Assembly (NCBI GenBank): GCA_964603655.1
Contig: CAZRVZ010000095.1
Location: forward strand, 1 to 23,017
Length of the DNA: 23,017 nucleotides
Reading direction: 5' to 3'
DNA from: JACPWY01 sp964603655
GTDB taxonomy: Bacteria; Bdellovibrionota; FAC87; UBA2466
The translations under genes and the position numbers were made by a program. A model generated the notes under the pieces. That model saw only the letters and a program-made list of their open reading frames with translations. It did not search any database and was not told the DNA's origin. This document shows, piece by piece, positions 15,918 through 22,862 of the stretch (positions within the stretch are counted from its first letter, which is position 1; each line of letters starts with the position of its first letter).

Positions 15918-16601
15918 GTGAACCATCTTCGAACTCAAAATGTACGCATCCGCATGGACGGCGCAATCGAGTCGCGCCCGCTTCTCTGCCACGATTTCTA
16001 CGTGCGCTGGCAGGCAGGTAAATTGGCAAAGGCGGAACTTCAGGGTTATGCCAAGGAGTACTACTCTTTTGAAGCGGAGTTTCCGCGGTTTATCTCGGCC
16101 GTACATGCCAAGCTGGAAAATGCCGATCACCGACGGGCGCTTTTGGATAATCTGATTCACGAGGAGCAGGGCTGCGAAAATCACCCCGAGCTCTGGTTGC
16201 AATTTGCCGAGGGGCTGGGTGTGGAACGCGATGCCGTGACGGACCATTTCCATTCTGACGAAACGGAGTATCTGTTGCGTGTATTTCGCAAACATGCGGC
16301 GTCCCCGAACCCTATTGATGGACTTGCCTCTCTCTATGCCTATGAACGCCAGCAACCCGAGGTTGCGAGGACGAAGCGCGAGGGGCTGAAATGTTTTTAT
16401 GGTGTCGAAACAGCTTCGGCGCTCGCATTCTTTAACGCGCACGAACACTACGATATCGGACACTCAGATACCGAATCGGATATTCTCGACCAACTTTGTA
16501 AGGACGACGCATCGGTGGATCGTGCCGTTGCCGTGGTCGATGAGACGACGTACGCTCTTTACGAGTTCCTGGACGGTGTTTCTCGCCGCTACCTGAAATA
16601 G
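15918..16601 (+). CDS. CADD/PqqC-like di-metal oxygenase, candidate p-aminobenzoate synthase
   Basis: A 227-residue all-helical TENA/PqqC-fold protein that looks like Chlamydia CADD. The six expected metal ligands are present as Glu82, His89, Glu143, His175, Asp179 and His182, each one residue later than the CADD positions as I recall them (81, 88, 142, 174, 178, 181). The CADD tyrosine that is cleaved to form pABA (Tyr27), a second tyrosine (Tyr43) and the lysine proposed as amino donor (Lys152) fall on Tyr28, Tyr44 and Lys153 here. The family is known to make p-aminobenzoate for folate by consuming its own side chain, bypassing pabABC. The GTG start is chosen for the AAAGGGGG before it. Function by conserved residues is strong inference, not proof. 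Confidence 0.85.
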   Translation: MNHLRTQNVRIRMDGAIESRPLLCHDFYVRWQAGKLAKAELQGYAKEYYSFEAEFPRFISAVHAKLENADHRRALLDNLIHEEQGCENHPELWLQFAEGLGVERDAVTDHFHSDETEYLLRVFRKHAASPNPIDGLASLYAYERQQPEVARTKREGLKCFYGVETASALAFFNAHEHYDIGHSDTESDILDQLCKDDASVDRAVAVVDETTYALYEFLDGVSRRYLK

Positions 16602-16612
16602 GAATTAATATC

Positions 16613-17671
16613 CTGACACTTTTTCGTTGCGCCTTATTGGCATGGGCTTTTGCTTGGTGTATCGCTGAGCCTGCTTTTTCTTCTGATTGTCAGGCGAGAA
16701 TTCGGTCAGCGGCCGCCTTGAGTGGGGTTGCCGGTGCGACAAGCTGGTCCTCTGATCAATTGATTGCGGCCGTGATCGCTCTCGAACAAAAAATTTCGAT
16801 TGGTTGCAGGTCAGAGGCGGATACGCTGAGAAAGTCACTGCAGGAAAAATATTTGGCGCTACTTTCTGCGGTGCCGGCACGCACCGAGGATATCGATCTG
16901 TTTTTCCGGGCATTTCTCGTGCCTCGCCCGGAGTTCGAAAAGCTCCGTCCGCGGCTGCAACGGCTTAAACCGCGTCGCCTCCCAGACGTTGAAAAGGCCT
17001 TCGGAAAGCTGAGCCAATTGCGGGATGTCGTTGTGTTGGGAGCGGGAGATACGGCTGCAATCATTAGCGCCGTGGAACTGCTTTGCGGGCCGGCGAAGGA
17101 TTGCTCTTTTTGGAATCGACAGACTGTTTTTCGCGTCATTATGACGCAAAACCCGGGTGTAGCTGCCTACATTCCAGAAATCGCGACGCTTGTCTTGTCG
17201 CATTCGCTCTTGCAAGCGGATAATCGATTGAATCAATTCGTATTGGTTCACGAACTCGCCCATGTTTGGATTCAGGATCAAAAGCTGGGGGGCATCGACA
17301 GGATTTCTGAATTTGCGCTTTTTTCCGGCTGGACCCAGACGGGCAATAAGTGGAGTGCGTCGGGAACAAATGTGTTAGGAGTCTGGATTGATGCGTTGGT
17401 GGCGCTCTCAAGCGCGTCGGCATTTTCAATTCTGCCCGATGCGGTCATCGGATCTGTCGAGACCGGGATGGATGGATTTGTCACCCAGCGTGCGCTTCGA
17501 GAGTCGTTGGCCCGCAATGACCCGTCCGAGGATCTGGCCGATCATATTGCTGCGTTCTTTACGATGCCATCGCGCTTTTGTTGGAAAGAAAAATCCCTTG
17601 CACCCCGAAAGCTTGCTTGGCTGGAAAAGGTGTTTAAGCGCCGTGCGTCCGTGACCTGCCGAACGGAATGA
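16613..17671 (+). CDS. Exported HExxH metallopeptidase-like protein
   Basis: A protein of about 350 residues with zinc-binding HELAH in FVLVHELAHVW (His205, Glu206, His209 counted from the TTG at 16637). A likely third ligand is Glu298 in DPSEDLADHIAAFF, the layout of gluzincin-type peptidases with an ED.A.....F segment. Its signal peptide is only complete when read from a CTG at 16613 (LTLFRCALLAWAFAW); the first conventional start, TTG at 16637, gives a signal without any basic residue. TAGGA lies 9 nt before the CTG, overlapping the stop of the CADD-like gene, so the two are coupled. Substrate unknown. Confidence 0.78.
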   Translation: MTLFRCALLAWAFAWCIAEPAFSSDCQARIRSAAALSGVAGATSWSSDQLIAAVIALEQKISIGCRSEADTLRKSLQEKYLALLSAVPARTEDIDLFFRAFLVPRPEFEKLRPRLQRLKPRRLPDVEKAFGKLSQLRDVVVLGAGDTAAIISAVELLCGPAKDCSFWNRQTVFRVIMTQNPGVAAYIPEIATLVLSHSLLQADNRLNQFVLVHELAHVWIQDQKLGGIDRISEFALFSGWTQTGNKWSASGTNVLGVWIDALVALSSASAFSILPDAVIGSVETGMDGFVTQRALRESLARNDPSEDLADHIAAFFTMPSRFCWKEKSLAPRKLAWLEKVFKRRASVTCRTE

Positions 17672-17691
17672 CGGGCCGAGAAGAAGGAGTG

Positions 17692-18813
17692 TTAAGGCTT
17701 CACCGGGTCTTCGAGTGATATTTCGTTCGGCTCGATTCTTCTGAGGGTGTTCACCGCATTTTGGAATGATTGGCGCAGATCCGTTTTTTTAATGCCTGTC
17801 TTTATGTCCATTGGTTGTTCCAAATCGCCTGGCAAATCTGCGGGTAGGCGAGATACGTAGTCTTCCAGAGCGGCTCGAATCGTCGCCATTCGCCGCGCCA
17901 GCTTATCGACATCGATTTGACCGACGCTTTCGGGGAATTCGGCGATAATTTTGTCCATTCGCACACATAAATCCAGCGCCTGGTCCGAAGGTTTGGAAAG
18001 CTTGGCCAATTGCTCCCGAATGAACCAAAAATTTTTAACCACCTCTGGTGACTGGGCGGTCTTGAAATTCCGCTCGGTCATTTGCGCAAGGGCGCGGTAA
18101 CGATCGCGAAGGGCAGCGTAAGCAAATCGTCGGGGATTGCTGTCAACGTTGAGGGCGTGAAGTGCAGGGAGAATCGAGTGTGTTTTCCAGGCGTTCGTGA
18201 GCTTATCCGGTTCGAAATTGGCGACTTTTGCCTCGGTCGCGATGGTTGGCCGCATCCGAACGAGACTCCCAATCACCGCTACCTCGGCCGGGTGAAGCGC
18301 AATCGATTGTTTCTTGAGCATGGCCTCTTTGTCTGACAGGTAGCGCACCATTCGCAGCGCGACCTGAACGAGCCGCTCTCGCAGATAATCCCGGGTGGTT
18401 TCGAGATCCGACACATCTACGGAGTCCAGGAGCCCCATGTTGTTTGAAAGCCATAGGCTTTGTTCGTCGAGGAACTCGATAAACCTTTCATCGCTATCGG
18501 ACAATAACCCGATCTTGGATAGAGTGTTCAAATGAGTACGATAACGGACAATGGAAGAGACTGCCGCAATGATATCGGGAGGGACACTAGCCGTTCCGTA
18601 AAGAAAAATTTTGCGTTTCCAATTGAACAGGTACGAATCGATCGACGCGTATCGGGGGCCGATGGTGGATGTATACTCATCAGTGGGCTCTTCTAAAAAT
18701 GAAAAGTACAGCGGTGTTAGCCACGAGACCACGGAGTGTGTTAACTGAGCTCCATCGATCGCCGGAGCGAAGAATCCCGCAATTATCAGGCATAGTGTGA
18801 ATACCGATGGCAT
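17692..18813 (-). CDS. Large exported helical protein of unknown function
   Basis: A 373-residue protein with a signal peptide (MPSVFTLCLIIAGFFAPAIDG), preceded by GAGGG. The mature part is almost entirely helical and rich in Arg, Leu and Ala, with only one cysteine. I recognise no domain. It converges with the metallopeptidase gene, their stops being about 20 bp apart with no obvious terminator. It is the last of the leftward series porin, SelW-like protein, this gene, but a 128-bp gap separates it from the SelW-like gene. Confidence 0.7.
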   Translation of the reverse strand: MPSVFTLCLIIAGFFAPAIDGAQLTHSVVSWLTPLYFSFLEEPTDEYTSTIGPRYASIDSYLFNWKRKIFLYGTASVPPDIIAAVSSIVRYRTHLNTLSKIGLLSDSDERFIEFLDEQSLWLSNNMGLLDSVDVSDLETTRDYLRERLVQVALRMVRYLSDKEAMLKKQSIALHPAEVAVIGSLVRMRPTIATEAKVANFEPDKLTNAWKTHSILPALHALNVDSNPRRFAYAALRDRYRALAQMTERNFKTAQSPEVVKNFWFIREQLAKLSKPSDQALDLCVRMDKIIAEFPESVGQIDVDKLARRMATIRAALEDYVSRLPADLPGDLEQPMDIKTGIKKTDLRQSFQNAVNTLRRIEPNEISLEDPVKP

Positions 18814-18941
18814 ACGCCCTCGCTTTCACGATTGAAATTGCAAGTGGCATACCGGGCCGTCGAGCCATCGGTCAGGCCTACAGTTACGGTTTTTGTTATA
18901 CAGTGCAGCCCATTTGGTACCGGGTACCTTTCAGGACTGTG

Positions 18942-19154
18942 TCATTTTAGCAAATTTGCAATTTCGTCAGGGTGGGGAAAGCGTCCCGCATCGTGTTTCG
19001 AAAATACGTTCTTGCCGTCGACAATCACATCGAAAATGCCGCGGCCCCCTTCGATCAGTTTGGCACTGACTCCGATCGCCTTCAGCTCAGCCGCCACACG
19101 GACGGCATGGGGTTTGTAGTTTCAGATCACGCAATAAAATATTTCAGCCTGCAT
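18942..19154 (-). CDS. SelW-like (Rdx family) selenoprotein with in-frame UGA
   Basis: A 70-residue thioredoxin-like protein of the SelT/SelW/SelH (Rdx) family, hidden by a TGA at codon 11 (19122-19124). Read through as selenocysteine, the start is AEIFYCVIU-NY, giving the CxxU redox motif at residues 8-11 exactly where SelW has it. The rest follows the family: an ELKAIGVSAKLIEGGRGIFD helix-strand, then VIVDGKNVFSKHDAGRFP and HPDEIANLLK. An AGGGGG lies 5-6 nt before the ATG. A candidate SECIS hairpin begins 15 nt after the UGA. A Cys version (TGA from TGC/TGT by error) or a pseudogene are the alternatives, but the frame is otherwise undamaged. It follows the porin by 35 nt. Confidence 0.85.
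19090..19106 (-). promoter_or_regulatory. Candidate bacterial SECIS hairpin
   Basis: On the minus strand, GCCGTCCGTGTGGCGGC folds as GCCG/CGGC with a bulged U, then CC/GG, closed by a GUGU loop. Fifteen nt separate the UGA from the stem and 22 nt from the loop. A bulged U and a G in the first loop positions are features known for bacterial SECIS elements. Confidence 0.65.
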
Positions 19155-19160
19155 GGTACC

Positions 19161-19187
19161 CCCTAAAGGAACTCACTACTTTTAGGG
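19161..19187. repeat. Palindromic repeat copy before the SelW-like gene
   Basis: Inverted arms CCCTAAA (19161-19167) and TTTAGGG (19181-19187) enclose a loop containing CTCACTACT, matching the GTTACTAC-type loop of the other copies. On the minus strand the right arm contains the AGGGGG ribosome-binding site of the SelW-like gene, so folding could reduce its translation. It also sits just after the porin stop. Confidence 0.6.
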
Positions 19188-19189
19188 AG

Positions 19190-20329
19190 CTAGAACGACC
19201 ATGTCAAATCCAGGTGGGCTTTGTTGCGACTGGATGCAGTGGCACCGGCCGAGATGTTTTTTGCGCCGAGGAACACCGTGGCGCCTACCTGTAAGGGCGC
19301 CGACACCCGGTATATAAAACGCAATCGATGTCCACGGGCATCGGTCCCGCCGGAAAAGGAATCGCCGTCGGTGTAGGCGGCGACCGTGCAGTCGGCCCCG
19401 AGCTGGCGGTAATCGTAGCTGAGTCTCCAGTCGCCAGGGTTCTTGGATTCTCCCATCGTAAGCCCGACCAGAAACCCCAGGTTGCTCGCTGTAGCAGCAG
19501 GGTTAAGAGCCAGATCGCCCGTTAGAGTTAAGGGAAAACCTCCAGCCGAAAAGCCCACCTCGACGCCCGGGTTAATCGTCGTGAAATGGCTGGCATAGGT
19601 GGCCGTGGCGCCCGAACCGGTGGACGTATTGCCCTTGAAGTTCGTAGCGTCAATCGCCGTCTGAGCGGTCATGTTGGTGTGGTGGTAAATGGCGATGCCG
19701 GCGGCTAGAGAGGCGCTGGCAATCTTGGTGGTCAGGCCGGTTTGGAGTGCCACGAGGTGATTATCTTTATTTTCGGCAGTGGTGTTTTTTTTCTGCCAGA
19801 AGAAGGATCCGGTAACAAATGGCTTTAAATCCGAATCCATTGCATAGGTCGCGCTCAGCCCGTCGAAGTTGAGATCGGAATCCCACACGAGGTCGCTGCC
19901 CTTCGGTGAGAAAAAAAAGTTCTTCACCCGCCCGCCGAAAAAACTAACATTCGGGCCGGCTGAAGCTGAGCCTGAGCTTGAAAATGGCCGCCAAGTAAAA
20001 TAGGCACGATCCAACAAAATGAAGAGATTTGCAAATCCGTCGCCTATCGTCTGGTTAGTCGATGTACGCCCTTGCCCTGTCGAGAGTCGAAATTCGGTGT
20101 CGGCGCTGGGGCTCATTGCCACCTTCGATCCCAGGCGAAACATGATGCGGTGCTGGTCGTAAGCGGACGGAGTCGGCGATGTCGTCCCTTCTGAATAGAC
20201 GTTTTCATGGCGGTAGCGAAGATCCCCAGCCCATCGCCAACCACCGATTTCACCTTCGCCCGCGGCAAACGCGCCGTTTGCCAGGCTGAAAACAAGCGCG
20301 ATGACCAAAAACTCGCCCGAGCGACTCAT
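19190..20329 (-). CDS. Putative outer-membrane porin (Porin_5-like)
   Basis: A 379-residue beta-barrel protein with a signal peptide (about residues 1-22, ending ANGAFA). Alternating polar/aromatic strands run throughout, and it ends in LTWSF with the terminal aromatic typical of outer-membrane proteins. The late block GDWRLSYDYRQLGADCTVAA, then DGDSFSGGTDARGHRLRF, matches the putative-porin family I recall (an aligned Asp-rich turn followed by GTxxxGH). It would let solutes cross the outer membrane. No cognate transporter is adjacent. A palindromic repeat follows the stop and lies before the SelW-like gene. Confidence 0.85.
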   Translation of the reverse strand: MSRSGEFLVIALVFSLANGAFAAGEGEIGGWRWAGDLRYRHENVYSEGTTSPTPSAYDQHRIMFRLGSKVAMSPSADTEFRLSTGQGRTSTNQTIGDGFANLFILLDRAYFTWRPFSSSGSASAGPNVSFFGGRVKNFFFSPKGSDLVWDSDLNFDGLSATYAMDSDLKPFVTGSFFWQKKNTTAENKDNHLVALQTGLTTKIASASLAAGIAIYHHTNMTAQTAIDATNFKGNTSTGSGATATYASHFTTINPGVEVGFSAGGFPLTLTGDLALNPAATASNLGFLVGLTMGESKNPGDWRLSYDYRQLGADCTVAAYTDGDSFSGGTDARGHRLRFIYRVSAPLQVGATVFLGAKNISAGATASSRNKAHLDLTWSF

Positions 20330-20444
20330 CCGAAACTTCCCATTAAAACAATAGGATACAGTAGTGATTTACCTTAGACAAGCAAAACCCGATGGGTTGA
20401 GAGGGGAGGGATTTCAGTTTATGCGCACCGTATTTTTTCTGGCT

Positions 20445-20678
20445 TGATGCTTGCCCTGTTGACTCCGGTTGCAGCCTAATTGGATAAACTGCACTCCCCA
20501 CGGAGTGGATCCAAAATATCTCCAAGCCTATCTTGATGATAATGTCTCTCGATTTTTTCGATTCAATAGGAGGGGAATACCAATGGCGGCCTTTCAAACC
20601 CAATTTGGAATCTCGATGAGAAAAAGCTCTCTGCCGCTCGAGGATTTGCGGTAACCGGAGTCAACAGGGCAAGCATCA
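20445..20678. mobile_element. Internally deleted IS1595-family element (MITE-like)
   Basis: Perfect 26-bp terminal inverted repeats, beginning TGATGCTTGCCCTGTTGACT, lie at 20445-20470 and 20653-20678. Between them only the last part of a transposase remains. The stop of that fragment abuts the right repeat, as in intact elements. No target-site duplication is visible in the flanking 8 bp. Confidence 0.75.
20469..20654 (+). pseudogene. IS1595-family transposase, C-terminal remnant
   Basis: About 60 residues containing GVDPKYLQAYLDDNVSRFF then RFNRR, which matches the conserved end of IS1595 transposases (HxxV.P.hLQ.YLdEF.fRFNrR). Everything upstream, including all but the end of the catalytic core, is missing. 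It therefore cannot be active, though the element could be mobilised in trans by a full copy elsewhere. Confidence 0.7.
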
Positions 20679-20694
20679 TGAATTTTATGGAGGG

Positions 20695-20742
20695 AGCGGG
20701 CTCCTAGCCATTCAGCATAGCCCGTTAATAGTGCCTAACCTT
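20695..20742. repeat. 48-bp direct repeat, left copy
   Basis: Identical over 48 bp to 22709-22756. It contains an 8-bp stem (AGCGGGCT/AGCCCGTT, with one G-U pair) around a 16-nt loop, then TAATAGTGCCTAACC. The copy begins with AGCGGGCTCCTAG, a stop-codon context that ends a pilin-like frame in the right copy. Confidence 0.9.
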
Positions 20743-20844
20743 TTAGTCCGAAAAGACGGCTTTAAATTTACAGTAAGATTGGTCTTAAGTGAAACCGAGT
20801 CTTAAGGCATATTTGTATAGCCAACTGGCCATTTTACGGTCAAA

Positions 20845-22029
20845 ATGCCAGTAATGTTTCCTCGAATACCTGTCCTTCCCCAAAAATCTTTTTTTCTATT
20901 CGGCCCGAGGGGTACTGGAAAGACAACTTGGCTTAAAGTTCATCTAGAAAGTGCTGAGTGGTTCAACCTTTTGAGAAGCAAAGAGTATCAAGGATTGGTG
21001 CGCGACCCTGAGCTTTTCCGACAACGTGTAACAGCCTTACCCGGTCGAAGCTGGATTGTAGTCGATGAGATTCAAAAGCTTCCATCACTACTCGATGAAG
21101 TACATGCCATCATGAATGATCTGCCTGGAAAATATAACTTCGCTCTGACAGGTTCCAGTGCTCATAAACTTAAGCGGACAGGAGTTAATCTATTGGCCGG
21201 TCGAGCGATCAATCGCAAATTTTTTCCACTCGTTTACCAAGAAATTAAAAATACGTTTGATTGTGATCTTGCCCTCACCTATGGAATGCTTCCTGCTGTC
21301 GTTACTGCCTCGTCAAAGACAGACAAAGTTGAAGTGTTGGAAGCCTATTTAGAAAACTATTTAAAGGAAGAAGTTTTGCAAGAAGCGGCTGTAAAGAGAC
21401 TTGAACCATTCATCCGTTTTTTTGAGGTTGCTGCCATTCTCAATGGACAAACGGTCAACTTTTCAAATATTGCAAGTGACTCCGGTGTGGGTCGAACAAC
21501 CGTGCAGGGCTATTTTTCGGTCCTAGAGCAAACCCTCTTGGGAACGTTCCTGCCGTCGTGGCGGCCCAAAGCTAAAGTTAAGGAAGTTGAGCATCCAAAA
21601 TTCTATTTCTTTGATGCCGGTGTCGCTCGAGTTGCTGCACACCGTGCGCATCTCCCCGTCACTGACCAGGAACGAGGGTATCTCCTGGAGACGCTAATTC
21701 TCGGAGAGTTGAGGGCCTGGAATGAATATTTTGGATTCCGGGCCGACATTTCCTATTGGGGAACGCCATCTGAGAGCGAGATCGACTTCATAGTTTCGAG
21801 GGGCAACCAAAAAATTGGAATTGAAGTCAAAGCGTCTGATCGCTGGAAAAAGGGATTCGGGAAAGTCCTCAAAGACTTTCAACGAAACAACCTAGTCAAT
21901 CGCGCGTTCGGAGTGTATTTGGGAAATAAACCTTTGCAAGATGAAAATTTAACCGTTCTGCCACTACCAATTTTCTTGGAAAAGCTATCGACAAAACAAA
22001 TTATTGGTTTCGGTCAGGGTACTTTTTAG
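20845..22029 (+). CDS. AAA ATPase with DUF4143 domain
   Basis: A 394-residue cytosolic protein with Walker A GPRGTGKTT (20-28), Walker B IVVDE (71-75) and a sensor-like ALTGSSAHKLKR. The C-terminal half is the DUF4143 domain (FYFFDAGVARVA), with a PD-(D/E)xK-like SEIDF (311-315) and EVKAS (327-331) suggesting nuclease ancestry. The family is common in accessory DNA and its role is unknown. No clear ribosome-binding site precedes the ATG; the gene is AT-richer than the rest of the window and stands alone between two 48-bp repeats, so horizontal acquisition is likely. Confidence 0.9.
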   Translation: MPVMFPRIPVLPQKSFFLFGPRGTGKTTWLKVHLESAEWFNLLRSKEYQGLVRDPELFRQRVTALPGRSWIVVDEIQKLPSLLDEVHAIMNDLPGKYNFALTGSSAHKLKRTGVNLLAGRAINRKFFPLVYQEIKNTFDCDLALTYGMLPAVVTASSKTDKVEVLEAYLENYLKEEVLQEAAVKRLEPFIRFFEVAAILNGQTVNFSNIASDSGVGRTTVQGYFSVLEQTLLGTFLPSWRPKAKVKEVEHPKFYFFDAGVARVAAHRAHLPVTDQERGYLLETLILGELRAWNEYFGFRADISYWGTPSESEIDFIVSRGNQKIGIEVKASDRWKKGFGKVLKDFQRNNLVNRAFGVYLGNKPLQDENLTVLPLPIFLEKLSTKQIIGFGQGTF

Positions 22030-22179
22030 GAGGCTGATGTTCCACCGCGGAGGGTTGTCATGGAAGCCCTCGATGGGCCAGCCCCAAGATTCCATTACCG
22101 CGATCAGCTGAGGGTCTGTCTATCCCGGCGAACTTGTTAAGGAGAAGTTGCTTCACATATTGAAATAACGGCGGGCTCA

Positions 22180-22365
22180 ATGAGCGAAACACCAAAAACC
22201 ATCCGCTAATACCTGAGCAAAGACTGCCGTGAGGACGGCTATTACCCGGAGATCTTCGGTCTTTACTCAAAGCACCTTATCGAGAACCCCCGGGAGTGAT
22301 TCAATGAGATAGACTTCTCTACCTGGCGAGCACCTCGGACTACCAGCGGCTTTCTTTCCTGTTGA
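22180..22365 (+). pseudogene. Decayed gene with two in-frame stops
   Basis: Starting at the ATG at 22180 the frame reads sensibly (MSETPKTIR, YLSKDCREDGYYPEIFGLYS, FNEIDFSTWRAP) except for a TAA at 22207-22209 and a TGA at 22297-22299. Single changes from CAA (Gln) and TGG (Trp) would explain these. I do not recognise the family. The stretch 22030-22179 before it holds nothing convincing. Confidence 0.45.
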
Positions 22366-22442
22366 TTGAGCCAAGAATCCAGGTAACGCAGCTAACGCAC
22401 AGTGCTATGGCTTTATTCCCGGTTGAACCGATAAGAAGGAGT

Positions 22443-22721
22443 ATGGGTTTATTCCTGAAATCGCGGGCCGGAATTCTTCCGATCATTATCGCGGTCATGA
22501 TCGTTTCAACCCTGGCCTCCGTGTCACTGGTGATGAGCTTGACCTCGGGCCTGACTCATAAACGGATCATCGCCACACTCGATCGCAAGGAGGCCTTTTA
22601 CTCGAATGAAATAGCCGCCTGGCACTCTTATTTTCGAATTAAAGGCAGCCTGACTCCAGGATCAGCGTTTACGATCGACAATCGTTACGTTTTGACCCTT
22701 ACCCTCGCAGCGGGCTCCTAG
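22443..22721 (+). CDS. Short type IV pilin-like (PilX-like) protein
   Basis: A 92-residue protein whose start resembles a minor-pilin or PilX-type N-terminal helix: SRAGILPIIIAVMIVSTLAS, then a charged region (RKEAFYSNEIAAW) and an ending LTLAAGS. No typical G|F prepilin cleavage site is clear, and the protein is shorter than normal. Its last four codons lie in the 48-bp direct repeat, so the gene may be truncated by it. An alternative ATG at 22410 adds eleven residues; AAGGAG directly before 22443 is rather close. Function uncertain. Confidence 0.45.
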   Translation: MGLFLKSRAGILPIIIAVMIVSTLASVSLVMSLTSGLTHKRIIATLDRKEAFYSNEIAAWHSYFRIKGSLTPGSAFTIDNRYVLTLTLAAGS

Positions 22722-22756
22722 CCATTCAGCATAGCCCGTTAATAGTGCCTAACCTT
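22709..22756. repeat. 48-bp direct repeat, right copy
   Basis: Exact duplicate of 20695-20742, 2014 bp downstream. Bases outside it differ on both sides. Its first bases supply the stop of the pilin-like frame. Confidence 0.9.
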
Positions 22757-22862
22757 AGGCATGCACAGCGTCAGCCAACTATTTTGTCGTGCACCCCGAC
22801 CATGGGGCTATCCTGCCTATCCTTAAGAGTTCAAGCCGGTTTCAGAGTATGAAACCAGATAA

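Larger units (their letters stand above)
20330..20844. other. Intergenic region with mobile-element debris
   Basis: No intact gene. It contains the 234-bp IS1595-derived element, one 48-bp direct repeat and the AT-rich leader of the ATPase gene with two CTTAAG words (about 20791 and 20811). Confidence 0.6.

Noticed and set aside
18832..19119. Rightward frame of 95 codons
   Set aside because: Antisense to the SelW-like gene, which has family motifs, a ribosome-binding site and a SECIS-like hairpin.
22058..22270. Leftward 70-codon frame
   Set aside because: No recognisable motif or ribosome-binding site, and it overlaps the decayed rightward gene.
19122..22299. UGA read as tryptophan genome-wide
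   Set aside because: TGA serves as a normal stop for several intact genes here, including the permease and imuA; the single UGA in the SelW-like gene fits selenocysteine better.
20731..22756. Integron attC site (GCCTAAC in both 48-bp repeats)
   Set aside because: No complementary GTTRRRY partner at a suitable distance and no integron integrase in the window.
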